A stretch of DNA of 64,000 nt from Stercorarius parasiticus (taxonomy: Eukaryota > Chordata > Aves > Charadriiformes > Stercorariidae): positions 318,777-382,776 of the forward strand of contig VWZL01000593.1 of assembly GCA_013396915.1 (NCBI GenBank), given 5' to 3'. The notes beneath the pieces are model-generated. The model did not search any database. It saw only the letters and a list, made by a program, of their open reading frames with translations, and had not been told where the DNA came from. The stretch's first letter is position 1; each line of letters opens with the position of its first letter. Positions 26,182 to 38,374 of the stretch are shown here, one piece after another. A program made the translations under genes and the position numbers.

Positions 26182-28187
26182 CACCTGAATGTAAAAGCAG
26201 TGGTGTTTATCATATACCTGATGTGGTTGACAGCACCATCATCCAACTGATGTGTTTTAGTTCAGGTGGGGATGTAGCGATGCAGAAGTGGCTAAGGTAT
26301 CTGCATCAGTACTGCCACTGAAGACAAATACCCTCAAACCTTGTCCTTAATACGTGCTCTGAAAGGAGCTGGAATGATCCTTTGTGAACAGCCCATTCAT
26401 TGGGGACATTTTCATTATAGACTTTTAAACATTTGCATGTAACATTTCTACATGAGGCTAAAACATTTCTATGTGACTTGCCCACAACTCCTGAGCAGTG
26501 TAGGTGTTTCTTCTGCAACAGTACTGTAGAGCTGTGATAAAGGGAAAAAATACTTTTTGTAAAGTAGCTTTTATGACAAACTCTGCCGGTTGGCCTGGAG
26601 AACATTGTCTTGCTGGGAAATGGGATGAATCTTCACAGAAGCTTGGGGGTCTAGAAACCTGCATTGAGCACAGATATCAAAAAAAAGCTGTTTTATAGAC
26701 CTTAATCAATATATTGTCATCACCCAAAACATAAAAATATGGTGACTATCTCTCAGGACCAAAGTGCGATAGCAAACATAGGAGGTAGGGCATTGATTTT
26801 TTGAGCCATGCCTATCAGTGCATGACAGAAACAACAGAAACTCACACAAGTACATCAAAGTGCTAGGTATAGCACAGAAAACCTCAGGGCATGACACTGA
26901 GGGTGGGTGGGAGTATGGAGCGACTATTTTTGGTTAAAGTATGTGCTGATAGCAGCTTAGATTTGCAAGACAGAAATCTTTGTCTCTCTGATTCTTCCGG
27001 AGTTGAAGGAAGTCAGACTCCCTTCATTCTTTGTTAACAAAGATTGAAAGATTGATCACCACAGTCCTTTCCTAGCAATAGCAACCATCTAGTCCAAAAC
27101 TGACTAGCATCTCAAGTCAAAAAGGAATAGCAAGATAACATGCTTATGAATGTTGAATTTATTCATCAGATAAGCACGCCTGTGGAAAGGACAAGTGCTC
27201 TCAACTGTTGAAGCAATCGCATTTGTGTAAAACCAGGCAGTACAAACGGTTAAAATTTGCAATGCCAAGCATGACTTATGTTCAAAAGTAATCACTCTTC
27301 TGTTACCTTAAAGCTCAGAAGGTTTTGCCAGGCAGCATGTACGGACAGCAGAGGAGGCATTTGTTATGTGAAAAATCATTTCTTGCTAGGATCTGTGTCT
27401 GTAAAAAGAAATCCCACACCTCGGGGATAAGAACAAGGAAAAAAGGTCAGCTTGCCCTTAGGAAAATATGGCTTGCAAAGCTCATGTAGTTCCTCTTTAA
27501 TAATACATTTTTAGAAACCTCTGCTTTTGAATGCCTACTTTGAACAGTACCCACCCTTTTGGGCCCTTTCAAGGGGACTTATAACCTACAATAAATGAAT
27601 CTTAGTCACAGCGGCGTGTGCCTGAATATGTCAGGCTGCAAAGGGAAGGGAAGCACTAGACAGTAGTCCGAGTGACAACACAGGGACTGATTTCCAAGGG
27701 TGAAACTCTTGAGTCACGCATGTCTTCAGAGCAAACTCTTCCATTTCCTTCATTTCTATCTCATGTATTTACATCAAGGTATTAGGACACTTAATTTGAT
27801 GTTTGTGGTCTTCTGAAACTGTAGCCCTTCCAGAAATATACTTCAACTACCTAAAATACAGTGTCTCCTACATCATATTTTCCCTAGCTCAGCTGGGTTC
27901 ATACCCATTTACCAAGTTAGTGTAATGTCTTTTTCCAAAAGGTTTACATATTAATAAATATTCAGTACTCCTTTGAGTCTCATGACCAGTTTATTCTTCT
28001 AATTTTAATAAAGGATGTTTGTTTAGAAAGTTTGCCAGATGTCTTTAGAGTTTGATGTAATTTTATCAATGGTAGCCTGTCAAGATTAGTCAGTAAAGTG
28101 TTTAATCAATACCTACCAAAGCTGAGCTGTTAGCACGCTCTAATCCCCCTTCCTACAAGACCTTCGTTTCATTTATGTAGCAGAATT

Positions 28188-28275
28188 TGCTTCAGAGAGG
28201 TTGCACAGACATCAGCCCAGGATTTGCCCAAGGCTACTAACTGAAAACATGTTGAGGTTAGCTGGGAGCCGCCCC
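28188..28275 (-). mobile_element. Possible MIR-family fragment, antisense
   Basis: GCTTCAGAGAGGTTGCACAG and GGATTTGCCCAAGGCTACTA resemble the antisense MIR core ('ctcagagaggttaagtgact', 'tgcccaaggtcacac') with an insertion between. Similarity is short, so this is tentative. Confidence 0.4.
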
Positions 28276-31200
28276 AGAGGCAGTTCTACTTTGCCTCTGC
28301 TGTGTCCAGTCTAATCTGTCACTCACTGAAGCCTGGATGCATGATGGGTCCTCTGGGGAACCCAACATATGCCTAGCTTCTTTTGCCAAATTGGAGAAGC
28401 AAAGGTCTAAGCGATCCATCCTGCATCGAGTCTTACTTCCACACTCTGGGATAGTTAGGGAGTTTATTTTTCACCCTAGCTCTGGTGTGGGCTAGAGGAA
28501 AGACAAAGCGTAAGCAGAATACACTTTTGGAAATGAGTTTGAGGGGCCTTTTCACAGTAAGGTGATGGAATAGTGCAGTAAGGATCTCAGTTTCAGTCAG
28601 TCTGTTTTCCTTCATCCTTAAAATGACATACAAAACACCCACCTTCCAGAAAGTAGCGTGATTTCATATTAAAGACTATCCTTGGCCAAACATGTACTTG
28701 ACAGTTCTTGTGCTTTGTTGAGGATTATTTGGGGGGGCAGTCGGGGAGAGAACAACCAAAGACTGAAGCTATTTGTATACACACAGATGTGTATTCCTGG
28801 GCTAGCATTTCCCTGACTGACCTCAGGAAGACGTGAAGAAACACAGCACTAGCTGCTGAGCCAGTGAGGCTCTGTGAACTGATAACCATGGCATGTTCTG
28901 TGATGTGGTTTGCCTAGAAACCTATTAGTTTCTTTTGAAAATCCAAAATACCAAAATGACATCAGTTGTAGTGTGCACTGAAAAACCTAGGCTGAGATGG
29001 CAGACTGTTTTATTCCATAAATGATTGCAGATGTTTGGGCAAAGGCTGCAAAACACGAGGCTTTTCAAACGTGTACATGCAGGGAAGGAAACTAGGGACA
29101 TATATAAACATGAACATATTTGTTATATATTCCAGCCCATCAGCTGATCCCATTTCAGATTGGCAATTGTTAAAGAAGTGCAAAAATAAGTGGAAATTAT
29201 GATAGCTGCAATACATCTGGTTTAGTGAGTGTTTTTTATTTCTGACTCTATAGGCTTTCCTCCCTTTGTCTGACGCCAGTTACATACTAGACACATAGAA
29301 CTGTCAGCAGTCTGAAGAAGAGGCTTAGGAGACACGCTGCTGGTTTTTATTACTACCAGATTGCGAAAGCATATAGCCTGAGCTGGTTTTCCAACAGGCT
29401 TAGTCCCAGCTCTACGTCCCAGGAGCCTGCTATGCTAAGTAAGATCTGACTGGTACCAATTTAGGAAGCTCTCTAAGTATGTGATGCCCTTTAAGTGACT
29501 GAGTCATTTGCCAGAGTCACAGGCATGGGGAAAAGATAGGAAGAAGAGCTACTAGCTGAAGAATTACTGGCATTAGGTCTCCCTTCTGATCTCCAAATTT
29601 GGTCTGTTTAGCATTGAATACCAGAAGGAAGGTCCTAATAGTTCTTGCTGACGCTGCATCAAGAAGGTGAGTGACAGGGGCTGTTGGAGGCCATGGCCAT
29701 CTGTTTCCCAGCCATAGGAAAAACCAAGTCATCGTGGGCCTTCAGCTTCAAAAAGCCAATGGCAGGCAAAATCTGTCATGGCAAAATGCTTTTTGTGTCA
29801 TCTCTTCGGGCCAAATTCCAGCTTATTAATATGTTGCCATATAACAAATCTGGCGAGTCCTTCAGCTGACTTGTCACAGCTTAACCCTCATGCAGCTGTG
29901 GACAGCGAGTGAAGAGGGCTTTGCAGCTGTACGCTGTACTTCCAGTTGTTCTGCAGAGATATCTCTAGTTATATTAGTGTTAAGTTCCTATAAACCCGAC
30001 TGACATTTCTACAGCTTGTGTGTTTATTACTGATGACAAATTAAAAATGAAGTTTCAAGCATTTATGCAGCAGAAAATCTCATTGTTCAGTTCTCGTAAA
30101 AATTCAAGTGTCAACTACTTTTTCAAAGCTGTCCTTTTTAAGAAACTTTGCATCTTTTGCAATATGCATGGTTGGAAGATGGAAAATATAATTTCTTTCC
30201 TGATCAGTGTTGTTCCATTTGACAGACATTTTATTTTAAAGTGTTTCCACATCTGCAGATGTCTCCTTTCTGTTTATATCTCTCTCTTTGCATCAATGTC
30301 ATCAGCAGTAAGGTGAACAATTACAGGTAGAAAAAAGCAATCAGGCAATCACACACATGGTATATTGATATGAGTGTGCTAAAGAAGTTGAAATTGAATT
30401 GCACACAGGTAGGGAAGAAAATTCACTGTTTTTACGATATGTGCAAAACTATTTAGATGTCGTCTTGTTTCTATATGAGTTCAAAAGGCAACCATACAAA
30501 TAAATGAAATAAAAATCCACTAAGGTCTATAATTGCGAAGGATACCGTATCAGACTGGGAAAATTGCTGAACTGCAAATCACTGGAGCTGGGAGAGTGGC
30601 TGGGAGAGAGAACATACTTTGCCTTGTTCTTGTCTTGAGCAGCCTGCCTTACCCACTCTCCGAGACGGCCGTAATGAGGTGGAGGTTGGGCTGCTCTTGC
30701 AGTGTTGCAGTGAGCAAAACAGCTTCTTAAAATTGATAGAAATCCTAATTGTCAGCACGAGTTTGCTCCAGCGAAGAGTTCCGCCGATGTGTGGTGCCTT
30801 CTTTTCAAGTAATTGCACACAACTGAGACAGTGTCTCAGGTGAAGAAACATCAGGTTTCAGGTGCCTATGTTCAAAAAGAACTCTACAAAAGTTGATTGT
30901 TTGTGCTAGAAGGCAAAATTTAGCCAACTATTTCAAAACTCGTTGCTCATATTCTGTGGTCTGCTCTTTTCTCAATACACCTAACTTCATAAATGAGTTT
31001 GTGTTTAAAATGTCTTCTCATGTGTAGCAATGTCTGATAGGTTCAGTAAAACTTAGTAACTGTGGGGGGAAAAGAGCACAAAATCTTGGCAGGTTCTATC
31101 CACGTGAAAAGCAGCAGGCAGCATCACAGATTGAAACTGGTGCCCCAAGTGGCGCCAGGGACTAAAGGTTTCATCAAGAGCAAGCTGAAGTCAGTATGAT

Positions 31201-33179
31201 AATGGCTGGAGACAGAACCTCACTCAAATATCAAGGCTCCAGCTGAGTTCAGCAGAGATGAACATGGTGAAAACAGCACACCTGGTATACTCTGGCTGTT
31301 CTGTTCTGGTCTGAGAGCTGAGGAGCACAGCTGCCTTCACATTCCCTTTTCTTGGGCAACACTACAAATCAAGCAGGCTGGTCTTCATATCACTCTATAC
31401 TGAAAACAGTTGGCAATTATTTTGAAACAGCTCATTCTTTAGTAAGTACTATCTTGATGACATCATTTGAGGTATAGGTCTGGAAGCCATATTCCTATTT
31501 GAATCTCCCAGTCACAACAGGTATGAGCACATTAAAATTTGGGGGGGGGCTTGCGTGGCCAAGGTGCTGTGCAGACATGGTAGTTCAGCTGTAGAACCAA
31601 AGGGTTTGTTTAATTCACTGCTATGCTAGAGGGGTTTTTATGAGGCTTTGCAAGATGTAATCCAGAGGACCTCATGATTCCTTTTCTTTTTTCCTCTGCC
31701 TTGGACGAGAAGATAATTTCAGATTGAAGCATCTGTAGCATATGTTTTCTTCAGAGCTGGTGATAATAGAAACATTTCAGTGAGGTCCCTATATGAGTTA
31801 CGTCACTTGTTTTTTGACTCGGCAATCAGAGAGGAACTAGCAGGGAAGCCTGCTGTCACTGCTGGAGAAAGGATATAGGTCCTGGCGGCAAGCCCAGGCC
31901 TGCTCAGTAGATCAAAGGCTCTTCCCTTGGCTCCCAGAGCAGCCGGAAAAGCAGCTGCCCAGTACCCTTTCAGCATCCTTCGTTCCTTTCCCCCGTGCCA
32001 GCAAATAACAACTTCTTTTCACTCCCCACCTCAGCAATAATCTCATTTTTTTCCCTCAATATCCTGCCAAGGAAGGTCCTTTTAGGGAGAGCATTTGTGT
32101 TTACTACCTGCAGATCCCCGGGCCAGCCAGTGGAAACGCTCTGGGGATGCTGTGTTCCTCACACGCTCCTCCCTCCTCCCAGAGATGTTCCCAGCTGCTG
32201 ACTTTAACCTGGAAGAGGAGGCAAAGCCGAAAGGAACAAGCCGTGGTTATAAACCACATGCCGTTTTCCAAGCCAGCCCGATGGAAGATTTCAATTTGGA
32301 AAAGTACTTTTTGTGCCAAAACAGCATGACAGCCAACGCTTTGAAAGTCTTCCCACTCACCTCCCAGAAAAATAAATAGCATGGCTTTTTTGTGGACTTC
32401 TTTGTGGTGTTTTTTTTTTACTTTTAAAACATGACTGCCTTCCTCCAGAGCTGCTGCTTGTTGCCGTCCCTGTTAACTGGCTCCTGCCGGGAGGTTTGTC
32501 TGCTCTGAAAGGAGAGTCAGGCAGACGTGTCAGAGAACTGCCGACTCTGCAAGAAGAATATTATGTCTGCTATTACAGTGCCGTTTCTTCTTAAGTTACA
32601 TGATGGGCTGGTTGATGGGAGCCTTTAAAAATAACTGCGCTGCGCTTCAAAGGCACACGCAGCCCTTTGGTACCAAATTACTGCTAAAAAGTGGGCGAGC
32701 GCCTGACCCTTGACTGCCCCGCAGGCAGCGCCTGCATCACCAGCACCTTTTCTCCTCCCTGGTTTTGCGAGTCAATCAGACCAGTGGTAGTAGGTGAATA
32801 AACTGTCCTGCTTGGGTCTGCTAAAGGTCTGGAAAATATTTATGTAATTGCTTTTGTTAGCACTGCGAGGCACTCCAGCTTGCCGTCGCAGCTGCAGCTG
32901 TGGGTATGAGGTTTTCCTTGCTCAATAAGCGGTCCCTGAGCATGGGTTTGCTGACTAATGATCTGCCATAATTAAAATTACTATGGGAGCAATGTTTTAG
33001 AAGATCTTTGTTCCCAATGTGAGCTTCTATGGGCTATTAAAACTGTGAGCCTTTCGGGAGCTCCTCTGGGGAGCAGAAGCTCTTCTTGCTGTGTTCACAG
33101 GCCTTCGTATGGGTTTGCCTACTACAAATTGCCAGTAATTAATAATATTCTATATAGAAGCATCAGAAACAGTTAAAGC

Positions 33180-33325
33180 ATGCAACTGTGGGCTGGCCCA
33201 GTGCCTAGCCCAGCTGCTTGGTAGGTCCGTATCTGTAGGCAAGTTATTCTATGCCTCAGTTTCTCCTTCAGTAAAATGAAGGGAATATGAGAGTTAGTGA
33301 TGCTTGTAAAATGTTTTAATGTCTA
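33180..33325 (+). mobile_element. MIR-like SINE, sense
   Basis: GTAGGCAAGTTATTCTATGC, CTCAGTTTCTCCTTCAGTAA and AATGAAGGGAATATGAGAG match the conserved MIR core ('gggcaagttacttaacctct', 'cctcagtttcctcatctgta', 'aaaatggggataat'). MIR is an ancient amniote tRNA-derived SINE. Its 5' tRNA-like head is not recognisable here. Confidence 0.72.
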
Positions 33326-34590
33326 TGGCGGGTGGTGGAAACCACTGGAGATGATAGATGTAGAAGCAGTAAAGGAAAAGAGAGGTTGTTTTCCATAGCT
33401 TTGCTTATTATACCTGATGCTGTTATAATGGAATCTAATTTTCTAACTCATCTTTCACATAAATATTCTATATTAGGCAGCAGTGGCACTGCAGGGGGAA
33501 TTAGAATAAGTGGAGAGAGTGAACTGCAGGATCATTATCACCAGAAATACATATCATTGTTTATTATCATAAAGTACCTCTAACGAGCCACAATTATGCC
33601 TGTAATTCTTTTTTCTCATTGTTGTTCTTAATTGTTCTTCTCCATGTGTCTCCTACCACCTTTTCTTTATTATGTGGATAGTGAAACTCCTCAGGCGTCC
33701 CGGCGAGGCACCAGTGTCGCAGAAAGGCAGGGGAGCCCCCAGAGTACGTGCCGTCATTTCTTTCTATATCTCCCTTATCTCTCTTCTTTGCCTTTATTGG
33801 CATCTTCCCACTTGCCTCTTCCTTCTTCCCTGCGAGTCTGGTTTTGTCTTTACTACGCCTGAAACAAATTATTTTGACAAAATGAATACAAAAAAGGGAG
33901 GGCAAAACACTCTCTTGTGTTTTGTTTAGGAGAAAAACGTGTGGCATTATAAAATATCGAAACCGTAACGACTCTGTAGGAAAATTCAAGTAATGAGCAA
34001 AACAAATGGATATCCAAAGCAAATGTGTGGATGCACTGGTCAGGATTCAGTCCAAGACCACGCCGTACCTTTATCCCAGGAGTGATAAGCGGTAGTTACA
34101 ATCCCTGATCTTCAACAGATTGTAGAATTCTGGAAAATTAATCATTACAAGAAGTTTTTAAAGGACTTCAAGGAGTGGGTGAAGAAAGTAATTTGTCATG
34201 AGAGGCCAGCTCAGTGCTTTCTTGATCTTTTTACTGTCCCGGTAAATCATTTATTGGGGCAAACTTTCAAAAAACTCCCACACAAACTATGCTAGTCAGA
34301 GTGTCCCAGAAGTAATATTAGTCTCTGTTCATGCTTTCTGGACCTGAAAAAAAAAAAAGGTTGTAATACTAGGGTGGTACAGGCCCCTGCCTGATCGTGT
34401 GGGGGCTTGAAAGCTTCCCTTTTCTGAAAAAATGCTTAGTGAAATGTTCGGGAATATGAGGCTGTTCATTTCTCCTTTAACCTTGCTTTTATTTGTTTTA
34501 TTTCTGATACCCAATACAAAATTCCAAGTAGTACTGCAGTGTAAGAACTGCCACATCTTTTCTCTTTTCAATGAGTAAAATGAAATACAA

Positions 34591-34622
34591 TTTCATTTTT
34601 TTTTTTTCTGTTTTTTTTTTTT
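34591..34622. repeat. T-rich simple repeat
   Basis: Two runs of 12 T separated by CTG, then a C run. There is no sign of an attached element. Confidence 0.95.
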
Positions 34623-37600
34623 CCCCCTGTAAATTGCTGGCTTAGAGCAGAGATGTGGTTTGAAACGTTCAGATTTTAAAATATTAAGGGGAAAAAAAGA
34701 GGAACTGTGTAAGTTCTATTCTCCCTGCCCATAAGAGGCTCACAGGAAATCCGGGAGCACCACATGTGACTTCTGGAAGTCACATAACTTCTGAAAGAAC
34801 ACATATAACTTGTGTTCATCAGTTAATGAGATTTTCCCTGGTCTGAAATACCCCAAAGCATTCATTGCCATTTGTATCCAGCATCAAGTCCAAATCCAGA
34901 GGTATGATGGGTGCCTAAAAATAATGAGATGTAAAAAAGGGATTTCTTTCTGCTTATATTCTGATTTTCAAATCGATCAGGCGCAATTGGTTGATTTCAG
35001 GAATATTAACCTAATTCAAGGCCTTGAGAAAGGTATTTTAACAAAATACCTTCTGATATAATGTCAAGATTTAGCAATACTTACTGGGACTACTTGGAAG
35101 CTTGAGTAATTTCTATTATCGCGTTCTACAAGGCCATGACCATTTCCCCATCATATATGTTAGCATGTGGTGAAACGGAATAGTGTAAGAGGCACAAGGA
35201 ATAACTCTGTGTTATTTTTCAGCAAGAAAAAGAAAAACACGTGTTGAAAAAGTTTTGTGTAAACTAAAATATATGCACAGAGAAACTAGCTATACGTGCA
35301 GGTGGAATATACCTTTTTTTTTTTATTTGCACATAGTATGATCTAATGGATTTTAGTAAAGCTCCTGCATCCAACATATATAATCAGACACATTTCGCTG
35401 CAAGATCCAGATGGCAGCAAATGGTGATGTACATTAAAATGTAAACCTCCGGTGACAGATGCAGTTCCTCACGGTAGCTCCTAACACCGAGTGTTGCACT
35501 AAAAGCAGGAATGCATCCTCGTGCTCTCATGAACGGAAAGGTGCGTGTGTCCTGAATGCCATTACAAAACTTACTGCTTGAACAGAGAAGTTGTTTCTGG
35601 CAACGCACGAGCAAAGGCAGCTCAGGAGTTGAGAGATGACAGTTCGTTAGGAGCGGGTACTTCCAGAGCTGCCCGTGGCCGGCATTTCTATCACAAGCAG
35701 CATTAATGACAGAGTGCCACAGATTTTTCAAGCTTCCCATTGTTGTCATCTCACAGCAAAATTATGAATTGGCTACTTTAGAATAAAGTTCTTTTTTTTT
35801 TTTTTCTATTTTTAAAAAAGCTGATTTTATCCTGGTTCTGCCATAAACCTCTATTCTCCCACTGCCTTACAGGCAAGCAGAGGCCCATAACCCATGCCCC
35901 TTCGAATAATTTCTTAACCCGTTGATCCATTTCAACCAAGCTGAAGTGAGGAAAAGCTCCCAGGAGCGTTTATGTCCTGCTGGGCTTTGTGAAAAATCAA
36001 TGGCGGGGTAGGAAAGTGCAACTCTTGTTTGCATTTTCACTGGCCATCCCGGCATCCCTGGAGCATGAGAGCGGGTAGGTACTGCTCTCCCCGTCTGGCC
36101 CTGGTGAGCTGGTGGCACCGGGCACCTGGAGAGAGGGACCCAGAGTTACCAAAAAGGGGTGAAGCAACAGGGCATTGCCAGCCTTCAAACTTGGAGGTTG
36201 TAATTGTGGTCTCAAAGTAAGAAGTTTGCGGTTTATTCATTCAGACGAGCTCCCCCTGCCTACCCACATCTGTGGAGCAACTATAGTGTTTTAAGCTCTC
36301 CCAAACGTGCAATTTTAGGGCTAATTTTCCAGAAGAGCTAATGGAAATCATGTGACAAGGGCCTGTGTTAAATGCTGTCTAACACGTAACCTCACAAGTG
36401 TAAGATATGGTATTAAATATACCCCCATATCTATCCATCCTCCAGTTCATCACGAAAATTTGATTGCCCTTGCCCCAGGTAGTATTTACCTGGTACACAG
36501 ACCTACTCCTTGCGCCCTCACTCGTCTCTGCTCCTGCCGCTGCTGCCCTAGGGCTCCGTCTGCCTCTTTTACCTCCATGTCTCACGAAGATGCTGTTAGC
36601 TGTTTGCCAGCGGTGAAGCAAACGTGGCTGCAAAAGTGCTTGCACACGGCAGCTATTCTGAACAAGCTGCTGCGAAGGAATTTCTGCTAAACACACGAGA
36701 GAAAAAAATAAAAATGAGCTGGTATCTCGAAATACTTTCCTCAGCTGAGGAGGAAGGTCAGGAGAGAACGGCGTGATGCTGTTCGCAGATAACCTGGGGG
36801 TAAGGGGAAGAGGGCAGAAGGCACTGAAATTTGTTCATAAAGGAGTGAAGGAAACTCCGGGAAGCACAAAGAAGAGGAGAAGCTAATGTGCCTTTAAAGT
36901 ACATTTAACGTGGGATTGCTGACATGTCATCACAAGCACCGGCATAGAGCTATTACATGGGTCACTGCAGGGACAGGGTTACGGTGCCCTTCTATAATCT
37001 TGTCGGATTTATTTTACATTTAACTTTGCTGCTGAATTCCACCTTGTATAATGTTCGGTTTAGGAATAAGTACTAGACCCCTCCATTTTTTTTAATTCTG
37101 ACCTGGTGATAGGGACTTTTAACCCCAACTCCCCTCTATACTTCTGTGCCTGAAAAGTAATGTAAAGTCTCTTTGAACACTATTCTTCGCTCTTTCCAGG
37201 TATTTTTCATGGAAAGTTTAAAGAGCACTTTTCATTTCTCAGATACTCTGATTGTTTTCACAGGCATTTTGAAGTTGCCAATCTCCCTGCCCTTTACAAA
37301 AGTTTCCATTAACAAAGAGAGAACAGTAGCAGTCAGATGTGATGAAAATTGCTCGGCCACAAACCATAAACACTGAATATGCCAAGATAAGTTGAAGTGA
37401 GCTGTTTATAAACAAGTGCTAAAACCTCACCTGGCTCCATAAGAGGTGTTATAGAATGATGTTGCGTAACAAAAAAAATGTCAAAAAACTTTTTGCAAGC
37501 TTTGTGAATAGGAAAAGGGGTGGCTACATTCATTATTGATTATTAACACTTTATCCCTGGCATCTCTTAATGTAGTTTCACTGGCACAATCGCAGCCTTC

Positions 37601-37726
37601 TACATTCCAAAATAGAGAGCCATCTTCATTCTTCCTTACCACAAAAATGTGTTTTTAAGAGCAAGCAAAAAAAAAGGAAAAAGTGGCAGCACCTCAAACA
37701 TGTTACTGATGTCTGCAAGCTTGTGG

Positions 37727-37758
37727 AAAAAAAAAAAAAGAAAAAAGAAAAAAAAAAA
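37727..37758. repeat. A-rich simple repeat
   Basis: A runs broken by single G bases. No adjacent SINE or processed pseudogene was recognised upstream, so it is unlikely to be a retroposed tail. Confidence 0.95.
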
Positions 37759-38348
37759 CAGCACACCTTTAAACAGCAAGTTCTCATAGTTGGGTTTTGG
37801 CATGGAGGTGGAGGGAGGGTGTAGAGACACGGCAAGAGTCCAAATTGTGTGTGCTCCAAGCATCTGCATGGGAGCTGGCGAGCCCCAGCTTGCCTTGTGT
37901 CCTGGGAAGCAAGACTTGCTTGGGATGCTGCCCTTGAAGGAAGAGGCAGCTTCGGCAGCTGATAGCCCTGGCTGTTGAGGACAGCTGGCCAGTCACCAAG
38001 TCCCATCTATTGTGGCCCCTTTGGTGGCAGTAGAAAGAACATCCCCAAAATACCTGTGCCTGAGCTCTGCCACTTCTGTCTGGGTCCCTCGTGTGTGAGG
38101 TCACAACGCTGAGCTGTGCAGGGGGTTGTTGGGAAGATCGTGCTCTCGGTGCGACGTACGCCCTGGCTGAGACACAAACCACACTCATTAAGCACAGCAG
38201 CGGTCCTGAGCCCTTCATCTATTTGACGGCAGTGGCCTTGACAACTCCTTGCATTGACTCAGAGTTTATATAGTTCTTCAGAAAATACTCTCTTATTAAT
38301 TTTGAAATGAGTAATAAGTAGTGGATATTGCTTACTGCTTATTGGTTA

Positions 38349-38374
38349 TTGATATATATACACATATATATCAA
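38349..38374. repeat. Perfect 11-bp inverted repeat with 4-base loop
   Basis: TTGATATATAT, spacer ACAC, then ATATATATCAA. This is probably a decayed TA/CA microsatellite that folds back. Confidence 0.9.

Larger units (their letters stand above)
20136..33179. other. DLGAP1 intronic DNA, mostly unique
   Basis: No coding exon or recognisable young transposon. The part near 21590-21960 is GC-richer, and 22.0-23.05 kb is even-textured AT-rich DNA of the kind often conserved as noncoding elements, which I cannot test here. Simple repeats, small palindromes and one tentative MIR are listed separately. Confidence 0.55.

Noticed and set aside
25954..26321. Lysine/glutamate-rich and phenylalanine-rich ORFs
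   Set aside because: They are products of the A-rich/GA simple repeat on either strand.
33594..34022. 142-codon minus ORF with a lysine-rich segment
   Set aside because: No family resemblance, no splice context, and an alternative open frame on the other strand. Treated as chance.
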